From Legionellales bacterium UBA4759 (GTDB lineage: Bacteria > Pseudomonadota > Gammaproteobacteria > Legionellales > Legionellaceae), in NCBI GenBank assembly GCA_002403515.1, contig DHHZ01000075.1, positions 820 through 55,261 of the forward strand: DNA of 54,442 bases, given 5' to 3'. Within the stretch, counting starts at the first letter, position 1, and every line of letters starts with the position of its first letter. Shown here piece after piece: positions 42,302 through 50,174 of the stretch. Under the pieces are notes generated by a model. It was not told the origin of the DNA. It worked only from the letters and a program-made list of their open reading frames with translations, and searched no databases. Position numbers and translations under genes: made by a program.

Positions 42302-42991
42302 ATGATGAATGTTTATTTGAATGAACATGAGCAATGGGATGCATTAAAAAAATGGTGGCAAAAATACAATGCCATCGTGATTGTATTATTTTCTTTAGTG
42401 CTTTTAAGTTGCTCTGCCTATAAATACTGGCAATGGCACCAACAAAGTCGCTTACAATTAGCATCCGATAATTATGAGCGTATGATGTTGGCAGCTGCAA
42501 ATCATCAGATATCACAGGTTAAAGTACTGGCCAATAGTTTGGTCAAAGAGTTTCCGACTTCCATTTATGCTGATGCCGCTCGATTATCACTGGCTAAAAT
42601 CGCTGTTTCAGCCAAGGATTATAAAGAAGCTGAATCGCAACTTCAGTGGGTCGCTCAAAATAGCCATACCTACGAGTTAGCTGTTGTTGCAAAAATTCGT
42701 TTGGCAAGACTTTGGGTGTCACATCAACGCTATCAAGAAGCTTTAAATATTTTAAAAGGTTTGAAAAGTGTAGCTTATTTACCATTGGTTGATGAACTTC
42801 GTGGTGATATCTATACCGGCATGAATCAATTTGATAAGGCTGTGAATTTTTATCGTAAAGCATTATCAGAAGTTCAAAATTATGGTGTTGGTAATTTATT
42901 CTTAGAAATGAAATCCAATGAAATGGTTGCAGTAACCAACCAAAAAGCCCAACAATTGACTGAAAATATAAGTAAACAAGAAAATGCATAA
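42302..42991 (+). CDS. yfgM: YfgM-like ancillary SecYEG translocon/TPR protein
   Basis: Bitopic inner-membrane protein of 229 residues: a TM helix at about 22-40 (YNAIVIVLFSLVLLSCSAYKYW), followed by TPR-like periplasmic helices (YADAARLSLAKIAVSAKDYKEAE, PLVDELRGDIYTGMNQFDKAVNFYRKAL). In E. coli YfgM associates with SecYEG and the chaperone PpiD. It follows hisS by 3 bases and overlaps bamB by 8, the standard hisS-yfgM-bamB-der order. Confidence 0.88.
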   Translation: MMNVYLNEHEQWDALKKWWQKYNAIVIVLFSLVLLSCSAYKYWQWHQQSRLQLASDNYERMMLAAANHQISQVKVLANSLVKEFPTSIYADAARLSLAKIAVSAKDYKEAESQLQWVAQNSHTYELAVVAKIRLARLWVSHQRYQEALNILKGLKSVAYLPLVDELRGDIYTGMNQFDKAVNFYRKALSEVQNYGVGNLFLEMKSNEMVAVTNQKAQQLTENISKQENA

Positions 42992-44147
42992 GTTGAATCA
43001 ATACCTGTTATTAATTACTTTGGGTGCGGGCTTGTCCGCATGTTCCTATATTGATGATTACGCTTTTGGTAAAGACAATACGCCAAAACCATCACCTTTG
43101 TCCCCCATGAAACAACGTAAAGTTGTTCATTTGGATTTCTCTAAGCCCATCGGTAGCTTTAAGAAAAATACTGCGACACCTGATTTGCAACCAAGCATTC
43201 ACGGTCAAACATTGTATGTGGCGACCCCAAATGGCAAAGTTGCAGCTCTCAATAAAAAAACTGGTGAATTTATTTGGCAAGCGGATATTCATCAATCCCT
43301 TCTTGCAGGACCAGTAGTTGCAGGTCAAAGCATTGTAGTCTGTGGTGATGATTCTGCGATTTATCTTCTGGATAAAAACAATGGTCATGTTTTAAAACGC
43401 ATATCAGTATCCAATGATGTATTGTCCAAACCGTTTGTTCATCATGGCAAAATTTATCTTAAAACAATCACCGGCACTGTTTATTGTATTGATTTAAAAA
43501 CCGGACACAAAGATTGGAAATACAAGCATGGTTCTACTGAAATTATTTTAAAGGCAAGTTCGTCACCACTGTATTATCAAAATATGATCATGGTGGGCTT
43601 CTCAGATGGTAGCTTGGTAGGTTTAGAACCTTTAAAAGGCCACCCAGTTTTTCAACAGCACGTCAGTTACTCCAAAGGCGTTAGTGAAGTTGAACGTTTG
43701 AATGATGTTGACACCAATCCATTGGTTGACAATAATCACCTTTATATTGCCTCCTATCAAGGCGAAATAGGTGCTTATCAATTGTCAGAGTCTCAATTTG
43801 TTTGGAAAAGGCCAGCTTCAACTTATCACGATTTGGCATTTGTTGGTGATACTTTGGTGATGGTGAGTAGTCAAGATGCCATATGGGCTTATCAAAAACA
43901 TGATGGACAGATTCTTTGGACACAAAAAGCTTTGAAAGCTCGTCAACTCACAGCACCTGTGATTTGGAAAGGAACAATTTGGGTTGCAGACCGCTTAGGT
44001 TATTTACATGGAGTTTCCCCGCAAACCGGACAATTTATTAGTCGAATTGAATTACCAGGAAGTATTGTTTCGGCTCCTGTTGTAGATGGCAATTACTGTT
44101 GGGTCATGACAACCAATGGTCAGTTGCATCGATTAAGTTTGGAATAA
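42984..44147 (+). CDS. bamB: Outer membrane assembly lipoprotein BamB
   Basis: BamA-binding lipoprotein of the beta-barrel assembly machine. The 387 residues start with a lipoprotein signal (LSAC, Cys20) and form an eight-bladed PQQ-like beta-propeller, visible as repeated blocks such as VAALNKKTGEFIWQAD, VYCIDLKTGHKDWKYKHG, IWAYQKHDGQILWTQ and LHGVSPQTGQFISRIEL. It overlaps yfgM by 8 bases and precedes der by 4. Likely needed for the tandem barrels encoded at 48673-50099. Confidence 0.94.
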   Translation: MHKLNQYLLLITLGAGLSACSYIDDYAFGKDNTPKPSPLSPMKQRKVVHLDFSKPIGSFKKNTATPDLQPSIHGQTLYVATPNGKVAALNKKTGEFIWQADIHQSLLAGPVVAGQSIVVCGDDSAIYLLDKNNGHVLKRISVSNDVLSKPFVHHGKIYLKTITGTVYCIDLKTGHKDWKYKHGSTEIILKASSSPLYYQNMIMVGFSDGSLVGLEPLKGHPVFQQHVSYSKGVSEVERLNDVDTNPLVDNNHLYIASYQGEIGAYQLSESQFVWKRPASTYHDLAFVGDTLVMVSSQDAIWAYQKHDGQILWTQKALKARQLTAPVIWKGTIWVADRLGYLHGVSPQTGQFISRIELPGSIVSAPVVDGNYCWVMTTNGQLHRLSLE

Positions 44148-44151
44148 AAAA

Positions 44152-45549
44152 ATGATACCCGTTATAGCTATTGTTGGTCGACCCAATGTCGGAAAATCAA
44201 CGCTGTTTAATTGCATTACCAAGACAAAGGCAGCTCTTGTTGCCGATTTTCCAGGGGTAACTCGCGACCGTCAATATGGTAAAGCGATTTATGATCAGAA
44301 AGAATTCATGGTGGTAGACACCAGCGGTTTAGGCGAACAAGACTCTGATATCGATGATTTAGCAAGCCAGCAGGCTGAACTTGCTCTCAAAGAAGCCGAC
44401 GTCATTTTTTTTATCGTGGATGCAAGAGCTGGATTAACACCGGTAGATTTAGAACTGTCTAAAAAACTAAGAAAGCACAGCAAAAAAATCTATTTGTTGA
44501 TCAATAAAAGTGAATCTATGGTGCCTTCAATTGCAGCTAGTGAATTCCAAAAGCTTGGTTTTGATGAGGTGCATTGTGTATCTTCTGCACATTCTCGTGG
44601 GATTGCCGATGTTCTCGATGAAGCTACCAAAGATTGGCCAAAGATTGAAGAAGAAACTCTAGAGCTTAGTTTAAAACCAATTCGTGTTGCCGTTGTTGGA
44701 CGACCCAATGTTGGTAAATCAACCTTTATCAATCGCTTGCTTGGTGAGGAACGTGTGGTTGTATTTGATATGCCAGGCACGACACGTGATACCATCGAAA
44801 TTCCTGTACAATTGTATGGCCAAGATTATATTTTCATGGATACCGCCGGTGTTAGGCGCCGTGCTCGTGTCTCTGAAGCTATTGAAAAATTTTCTGTTAT
44901 CAAAACACTGCAAGCAATCGATGCCTCTGATGTGTGCTTGGTGTTGATCAATGGTCAAGAACCCATTACAGATCAAGACATGCATTTGATTGATTATGTC
45001 ATCCAAGCCGGTAAAGCCATGGTCATTGCATTTAATAAATGCGATTTATTAACCACCGATGATAAAAATTTCATTAAGCAAAAAATTGAATTAAGAATGC
45101 CATTTCAACATTTTTATGAAATTCGATTTATATCTGCTTTAAAGGGTTTTGGTATGAGACAGCTTTGGACAGATATCAAATCTGCTTTCCACGCTTCAAA
45201 TCAAAAACATGCAACATCGTTTTTAACCAAGTTATTACAAAATGCCATTACCACCCATCAACCACCTTTGGTGCAAGGTCGCCGTATTAAGTTGCGTTTT
45301 GCCCATATGGGGGGCTTACAGCCGCCTACGGTTGTTATTCATGGTAACCAAGTGGATGATTTACCGGATAGCTATAAGCGGTTTCTAAAAAATTATTTCA
45401 TGGAAGCATTAAATTTAATAGGCACTCCGCTAGAATTAATTTTTAAAAGTGGTGAAAATCCTTTTGCAGGTAAAAAAAATAAGTTAAATGAACGCCAACA
45501 GAAAAAGCGTAAAAGATTAAAGAAATTTATTAAAAAAAATAAAAAATAA
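44152..45549 (+). CDS. der: Ribosome-associated GTPase Der (EngA)
   Basis: Tandem-GTPase required for 50S subunit maturation. The 465 residues contain G1 motifs GRPNVGKST at 9-17 and about 182-190, G3 motifs DTSG and DTAG, a second-domain G4 FNKCD, and a C-terminal KH-like domain (RIKLRFAHMGGLQPPTVVIHGNQ). The first-domain G4 is NKSE (118-121) rather than NKxD, a conservative Asp-to-Glu change that could weaken guanine specificity. The tail is highly basic (KKNKLNERQQKKRKRLKKF). Confidence 0.96.
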   Translation: MIPVIAIVGRPNVGKSTLFNCITKTKAALVADFPGVTRDRQYGKAIYDQKEFMVVDTSGLGEQDSDIDDLASQQAELALKEADVIFFIVDARAGLTPVDLELSKKLRKHSKKIYLLINKSESMVPSIAASEFQKLGFDEVHCVSSAHSRGIADVLDEATKDWPKIEEETLELSLKPIRVAVVGRPNVGKSTFINRLLGEERVVVFDMPGTTRDTIEIPVQLYGQDYIFMDTAGVRRRARVSEAIEKFSVIKTLQAIDASDVCLVLINGQEPITDQDMHLIDYVIQAGKAMVIAFNKCDLLTTDDKNFIKQKIELRMPFQHFYEIRFISALKGFGMRQLWTDIKSAFHASNQKHATSFLTKLLQNAITTHQPPLVQGRRIKLRFAHMGGLQPPTVVIHGNQVDDLPDSYKRFLKNYFMEALNLIGTPLELIFKSGENPFAGKKNKLNERQQKKRKRLKKFIKKNKK

Positions 45550-45568
45550 AATTTAAAAAAAAGAGATA

Positions 45569-45597
45569 TTTACCTTCAATTTAACTAAAGCTATGCT
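45569..45597 (+). promoter_or_regulatory. Candidate sigma-70 promoter for the His-rich peptide gene
   Basis: TTTACC (45569-45574), 17-base spacer, TATGCT (45592-45597), 36 bases before the ATG at 45634. A clear AGGGAG ribosome-binding site (about 45622) follows. Confidence 0.6.
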
Positions 45598-45633
45598 ATA
45601 GTTAAAAAGAAACATTTCTATAGGGAGATTCAA

Positions 45634-45837
45634 ATGAACGTTTCTAAATTAATCGTTGGTATTTTTGCTGGTGCATTATCTTTATCTGCTTTAGCTTTAA
45701 CCGCAACCGATAGCAATATGCATGATATGAAACATATGGGACATCATGGTCATGGTAATCATGAGCAAGGTCATCATCACCATCATAACCATCATCATCA
45801 TCATGGCAATCAAGGCGATCATGGCGATCACAATTAA
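45634..45837 (+). CDS. Exported histidine-rich peptide, probable metal binder
   Basis: 67 residues: a signal peptide (MNVSKLIVGIFAGALSLSALALTA) followed by a mature part of about 43 residues with 18 His, including runs HHHHH (47-51) and HHHHH (53-57), and several Met and Asp/Gly. Such composition binds Ni, Zn or Cu; Hpn of Helicobacter is a cytosolic analogue, while this one should be periplasmic. It has its own promoter, a good ribosome-binding site and a terminator, so it is a dedicated monocistronic gene and not a chance frame. Confidence 0.85.
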   Translation: MNVSKLIVGIFAGALSLSALALTATDSNMHDMKHMGHHGHGNHEQGHHHHHNHHHHHGNQGDHGDHN

Positions 45838-45856
45838 TCGATGCTTTTGCTTAAGG

Positions 45857-45881
45857 AGTGGCTTTAATAGCCACTTTTTTT
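45857..45881 (+). terminator. Rho-independent terminator of the His-rich peptide gene
   Basis: AGTGGCT (45857-45863), loop TTAAT, AGCCACT (45869-45875), followed by a T-run to about 45881. The stem is a perfect 7 bp. Confidence 0.88.
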
Positions 45882-46241
45882 ATGTTTAAAATCAGTCCAA
45901 TTATTGCATCCAAACACTTTTATTCTTTTGCTATTCTTATCTTTTTTTTATCATTGTTTAATTTCAATCTCTGGGTTTTGGGTTTTGAATTAACCTTTTT
46001 TATTTGGCTTTGTCTTGCACTTCAAATGAGTGATTTTCCGATAAATTTAGAATTCCATCAGTCTTTTTTGTATGTTTATTATGGCTTTCATGTCCGAGCA
46101 TTTACGGTAGTTTCTTATTGGCAATTTGGCCCATTATTGCTTATATTTTCGTCGGGACCAAGAATCATTATATTTCAGTGGCAATTGCCTAAAGACCATT
46201 ACCACGAGCTGATTTGGCAGTTGCGTCAAATGACTTTTTGA
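45882..46241 (+). CDS. Small membrane protein starting at a terminator
   Basis: 119 residues from ATG 45882 (MFKISPIIAS), with two closely spaced hydrophobic segments (about 13-34 and 36-52) and a C-terminal region ending FQWQLPKDHYHELIWQLRQMTF. The topology is reminiscent of YgfX/CptA-type proteins (short double-TM protein with a W-x-Lp...W-x-LR end), but the match is too weak for a name. The ATG immediately follows the T-run of the upstream terminator and no ribosome-binding site is seen; a GTG at 45858 inside the hairpin is the only earlier start. It would need read-through transcription. The 3' end overlaps the convergent slt gene by 16 bases. Confidence 0.5.
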   Translation: MFKISPIIASKHFYSFAILIFFLSLFNFNLWVLGFELTFFIWLCLALQMSDFPINLEFHQSFLYVYYGFHVRAFTVVSYWQFGPLLLIFSSGPRIIIFQWQLPKDHYHELIWQLRQMTF

Positions 46242-48028
46242 GTTTGTCCTGGCAGGGGTTTGAGAATTTCTTTCAGTGTGACATTTTTTCGTAAACGATG
46301 TTGGTATATCGCATTGAAAGCAACGATATTTTTTAAATAATTTCGAGTTTCTTTCCATGGTAGTGTGTCAATCCAGGTGATAATATCAGGAGCAGGATAA
46401 TTTTTTACCCATTGCATTGCGGCACTTGGACCTGCATTGTATGCAGCTGCGACCAAAAGTGGATGATTGAGATGTTTTGATAAATCGGCAAGGTAGCGAG
46501 TGCCTAATTCAATATTTTTATTCGGAAGCATTAAGTCTTTTTCTGTACGATAAGGAATATGATACCGTTGGCTCACCAATTTTGCAGTTCTTGGCATCAT
46601 TTGCATCAATCCCTTGGCGCCAACAGGGGAGATAATCTCGGGGTGAAATGCACTTTCTTGTCTTATGATGGAGTAGACGAATTCAGGACTTAATCGATTT
46701 TGTTTTGCATTATAATTCACATAGGCGGCATATTTTGTGGGGAATCGCACACTAATTTGATTAAACAATTGAGGTTGATTACTCATAAAAATTGCTTGGC
46801 TAGGCCAGTTGAGTCGATTACTAACCCAATCAACGAGTGTGCATTGTTCTTGAGGTGGTAATTCTAGTATAAAGTCATTGAGCAAACTGGAGGCTTTACC
46901 AACATATTTTTGTTGATAGGCAAGTTTTATTTCTTCCAGTAATGGCGAATAAGGTTTCAAGATTTGATAGTTGGTGCAAGTTGATTTTTCTTGAAAGGAT
47001 AAAGGTTGTTTACGATAAATACTGGCAAGAAAACCATAATAATTTCTTTCATGCGCTAATTTTTGGAGGCGAAGTTGCCCTGATTCTTTCATATTCAGAT
47101 GAAGTTCTGCCCGAGCTAACCAATAATTTTGCTCTGGGGACAATGGTTTTTTCATCAACAAGATCATTTTTCGAATTTGAGACCATTGTTGATGCAATAT
47201 AGCGTAACGCATTTGCCATTCAATAACAGTTTCTGTGTAGTATTTGGGTTGAACTTTTTGGAACCAGTACCTGGTTTCTGGTTTATTTCTCATTGCAAGG
47301 TACAAAGACATGAATGCACAATAGCGCTGATTTTGGTCCTGATTGAGCCAATGTTTTTGCAAAGCCAGGTGATAGTAATTTTGAATTCTTTCTTGACTGC
47401 GATTGAGCATCATCATGCGTTTGAGTGCATAAAGTGTTTCTTCGCCATGCCAAGAATTGTTGGGGATTTTTAATAGATATTCTGGTTGGCTATGGAGTCT
47501 ATAAAAATATTCTGAGGCTTTTTTATCACTTGGCGAGCCGTGGTTCAGGAGTTGTCTTGCTAGTAATATATTATAAGAATCTAAAGCCAATTTAACACGT
47601 TTTTGACGATAAGTTTGACGCCAGTTAGGTTGTTTATTGAGTACTTGAAATATTCTATCGCAGGCTATTGGTTGATTTTGGCCGACCAGCCAAAGCGGAG
47701 TAGCAATTTGGATAGCTTTTTTATTTTGGTGTTCATGCCAATAGGAAAAGGCGGCATAACATTGTACTGTTACGGATGAAGTTGGACGGTAATATTGCGC
47801 AATTAAAGGCCAATTTTGTTTTTCGCCTAGAAAAGTTAACCATTTGTCGCGCAATTTATTCGCCAAAGGTCCTGGTTGATGGATGAATTGCACCAATTGA
47901 GGGTTGTATTGTGGAGGGAGATGTGTTGACCAATAACGATATACATCAAATTTTTCTAGATAATTAGTACCACTTCCCGAATATAAGTTGGTGGATATGA
48001 GTAGGGTCAATAAAATCTTATAAAACAT
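46226..48028 (-). CDS. slt: Soluble lytic murein transglycosylase (Slt70 family)
   Basis: Periplasmic enzyme that cleaves peptidoglycan to 1,6-anhydro-muropeptides. From ATG 48028 (MFYKILLTLLIS) there are 600 residues: signal peptide, a long superhelical U/L-domain of alpha repeats, and the lysozyme-like domain with the catalytic Glu in IRQESAFHPEIISPVGAKGLMQMMPRTAKLV, then LGTRYLADLSKHLNHPLLVAAAYNAGPSAAMQW. A start at 48121 would run through rpe and bury the signal peptide. It overlaps rpe by 11 bases. Its products are what the AmpG-like permease at 17325 would import. Confidence 0.94.
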   Translation of the reverse strand: MFYKILLTLLISTNLYSGSGTNYLEKFDVYRYWSTHLPPQYNPQLVQFIHQPGPLANKLRDKWLTFLGEKQNWPLIAQYYRPTSSVTVQCYAAFSYWHEHQNKKAIQIATPLWLVGQNQPIACDRIFQVLNKQPNWRQTYRQKRVKLALDSYNILLARQLLNHGSPSDKKASEYFYRLHSQPEYLLKIPNNSWHGEETLYALKRMMMLNRSQERIQNYYHLALQKHWLNQDQNQRYCAFMSLYLAMRNKPETRYWFQKVQPKYYTETVIEWQMRYAILHQQWSQIRKMILLMKKPLSPEQNYWLARAELHLNMKESGQLRLQKLAHERNYYGFLASIYRKQPLSFQEKSTCTNYQILKPYSPLLEEIKLAYQQKYVGKASSLLNDFILELPPQEQCTLVDWVSNRLNWPSQAIFMSNQPQLFNQISVRFPTKYAAYVNYNAKQNRLSPEFVYSIIRQESAFHPEIISPVGAKGLMQMMPRTAKLVSQRYHIPYRTEKDLMLPNKNIELGTRYLADLSKHLNHPLLVAAAYNAGPSAAMQWVKNYPAPDIITWIDTLPWKETRNYLKNIVAFNAIYQHRLRKNVTLKEILKPLPGQTQKVI

Positions 48029-48695
48029 ATTTTTTAATAACTTCTGAATAATTTCCAATACAAGCCGGATAGTTGCTGGCTTGAAATAATGCTGAACCAA
48101 TAACAAATTCTTCAGCCCCACATTTTATCAAATCCAATATATTATCTTGATTCACACCGCCATCTACCATAATTGGTAAATCTGGATACTTGTTTTTGAT
48201 AAATTGAATTTTCTCCATAACAGATGGAATTAATTTTTGTCCGCCAAAGCCAGGATTAACGGTCATTATCAGTATATAATCGAGTTGTTGATGACACCAT
48301 TTTAAATGTTCAACGCTTTCACCCGGATTAATAGCAAGGCCCGCAAAACAATTGTTTTGTCGAATTAAATCAAGGCTATGATTGAGATGCAAACTCGCGT
48401 CAGCGTGAATAGCGATACGTTTTGCTCCAGCTTTTGCAAATTTGATAATCATGTCATTGACAGGTGTCACCATGAGGTGGACATCAATTTGAAATTTTGG
48501 AAATTGATGATGAATTTGATGGCAAAAGTCAGGTCCAAAAGTTAGGTTAGGCACATAATGATTATCCATAACATCCAGATGAATCTGTTGTATTCCATGT
48601 TTTTCAAGTACTTCTAATTCTTTCGACAAGTGTAGCAAGTTGGCCGCTAATAGAGAGGGCCATATCTTAAGTTTATCCAAGGTTAAACGCTCCAT
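48018..48695 (-). CDS. rpe: Ribulose-phosphate 3-epimerase
   Basis: Interconverts ribulose-5-phosphate and xylulose-5-phosphate in the pentose phosphate pathway. The 225-residue TIM barrel has the metal and catalytic residues in IWPSLLAANLLHL, IHLDVMDNHYVPNLTFGP, IDVHLMV, MTVNPGFGGQKLIP and IMVDGGVNQDNI. The ATG at 48695 overlaps the outer-membrane barrel gene by 23 bases. It sits between envelope genes, with no other pentose-pathway gene nearby. Confidence 0.97.
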   Translation of the reverse strand: MERLTLDKLKIWPSLLAANLLHLSKELEVLEKHGIQQIHLDVMDNHYVPNLTFGPDFCHQIHHQFPKFQIDVHLMVTPVNDMIIKFAKAGAKRIAIHADASLHLNHSLDLIRQNNCFAGLAINPGESVEHLKWCHQQLDYILIMTVNPGFGGQKLIPSVMEKIQFIKNKYPDLPIMVDGGVNQDNILDLIKCGAEEFVIGSALFQASNYPACIGNYSEVIKKYVL

Positions 48696-49455
48696 TAAAA
48701 GTTAAGTTAACCGATGCGAATTGAGCGTTGTAAGAGTTGGTGCTGTATGGCAGATTGGCTGTGAGATTTGTGGTTGAAAAGAATCTAAAGTCTAGGCCAA
48801 AATTACTAAAATCATCGAGGAAATACAATATACCCGCCATGACCTGTCCTGCGCCAGCACTTTGTGTTCTGCCATAGTCGTATTGTACTGCATTTGTGCC
48901 ATTGTAGTAGAATTGGAAATTATTTTGTACACTGGCATAACCCCCGCCGATACCAACAAATGGCGCGATATTGGAATCTACATAATCGGGTGGTAACAAA
49001 TCTAAATAAGCATTGAACATAAATGCCATTGTATAGGTGTTGCCTGTAATATAGCTTGTTGCAGTATCATTACTAGAAATGGTATACGAACTTTGTTGAT
49101 TGGAAAGAACCAAATCACTATAAGGTGCTGTATTGTAGAGAAATTGTGCCTCTAATCGGCATTTATTCCAGCGATAGCCCAACTGACCACCAAGTAAGCC
49201 TAAAAAACTGTAATTGAGTTTGTAGGTTAGATTATTTTTATTTTGATTGATTAGTGCTTGAAGTTCTGCAGCATAGGGATTTGTTGAGCTCACCACAGTG
49301 TTAGCAAATGGACCTAAGAAAGGCGCATCGATGCCCAATTGGTATGAGCCACCCACGATAAGTCCGCCATAAACACCGGGGGTTGGGTTAATCGCATAAT
49401 GTAAGCTTGGAACAGTGGTTAATATGATTGAAGCCAATATCTTTTTGATATTCAT
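48673..49455 (-). CDS. Outer-membrane beta-barrel protein (tandem copy 2)
   Basis: 260 residues with a signal peptide (MNIKKILASIILTTVPSLHYA) and alternating hydrophobic strands ending FASVNLTFNGAF. Conserved blocks shared with the next protein are GYRWNKCRLEAQFLYN, LNAYLDL, APFVGIGGGYASVQNNFQFYY and a penultimate strand with DFRFFSTTNL. The fold is the OmpA-like or OMP_b-brl eight-stranded barrel found in Legionellales, Rickettsiales and others (adhesin or porin roles). The C-terminal Gly instead of Phe is atypical for BamA recognition. It lies 8 bases after the paralogue. Confidence 0.82.
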   Translation of the reverse strand: MNIKKILASIILTTVPSLHYAINPTPGVYGGLIVGGSYQLGIDAPFLGPFANTVVSSTNPYAAELQALINQNKNNLTYKLNYSFLGLLGGQLGYRWNKCRLEAQFLYNTAPYSDLVLSNQQSSYTISSNDTATSYITGNTYTMAFMFNAYLDLLPPDYVDSNIAPFVGIGGGYASVQNNFQFYYNGTNAVQYDYGRTQSAGAGQVMAGILYFLDDFSNFGLDFRFFSTTNLTANLPYSTNSYNAQFASVNLTFNGAFNLG

Positions 49456-49463
49456 TTTAAGTC

Positions 49464-50099
49464 CTATTTAAATTCGCATCCATCGAAGCGGTAAATCGCG
49501 CCGCCTGTTATCAAATGAGCTTGAAATATACTTCCTAATGTGTCTAATCGAGTTGTACCCACATATCGATAGCTAACATTTAACCCATAATTCTCTGAAA
49601 AATGGAATGTTAAACCTGCAGTACCTTGGTAAGCAAATGCATTGTTATTTAATACTGTGTTGATGTAGGGTTGTACGTCAATATTGTTTTGAATCCACCC
49701 ATAACCCAAGCCTGCACCGATAAAGGGTTGTAGTAAGGTGGCTTGTTTATAGGGTAAATCAACATAGGCATTTAAAAGACCAATGAGACCCTGGCTGTAG
49801 CCTGTGGCAGCAGGATTTTGATAGGATATATTGTTGATTTGAACATTGCTTAAATCTGCTTTGATGTAGGTAACCTCTGCCTCATACCGCCAAAAAGCTT
49901 GTTTGTAACCCAAGGCGCCACCGGCATTAAAACCAGAGTTGAATTTTCCTTGGTTGGCAAGTACATTGTTGATGGTATTGTTGATGTTGTTCGGTAATTG
50001 TGCAAGGCCACCAAATGCAACGGAATAAAGTCCATCAATTGGTGTTGCTGCGTAAGCAGTTGATATCAATGATAAAGCAATGACAATCCTTTGAAACAT
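49464..50099 (-). CDS. Outer-membrane beta-barrel protein (tandem copy 1)
   Basis: 211 residues with a signal peptide (MFQRIVIALSLISTAYA) and barrel strands. It shares with the 48673 protein the order GYKQAFWRYEAEVTY, LNAYVDL, QPFIGAGLGYGWIQNNIDV and NVSYRYVGTTRLDTL, so the two are diverged tandem duplicates. The sequence between the first strands (PNNINNTINNVLANQG) is Asn-rich, perhaps a surface loop. Together they may be porins or adhesins; nothing specifies which. Confidence 0.82.
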   Translation of the reverse strand: MFQRIVIALSLISTAYAATPIDGLYSVAFGGLAQLPNNINNTINNVLANQGKFNSGFNAGGALGYKQAFWRYEAEVTYIKADLSNVQINNISYQNPAATGYSQGLIGLLNAYVDLPYKQATLLQPFIGAGLGYGWIQNNIDVQPYINTVLNNNAFAYQGTAGLTFHFSENYGLNVSYRYVGTTRLDTLGSIFQAHLITGGAIYRFDGCEFK

Positions 50100-50174
50100 A
50101 GCCTTTCCTTAAAAAAAGATAAACTCCATGTTATACGTTTGTCGAAGTTTTTTAAAGATACTTTTTGAAAAAAA

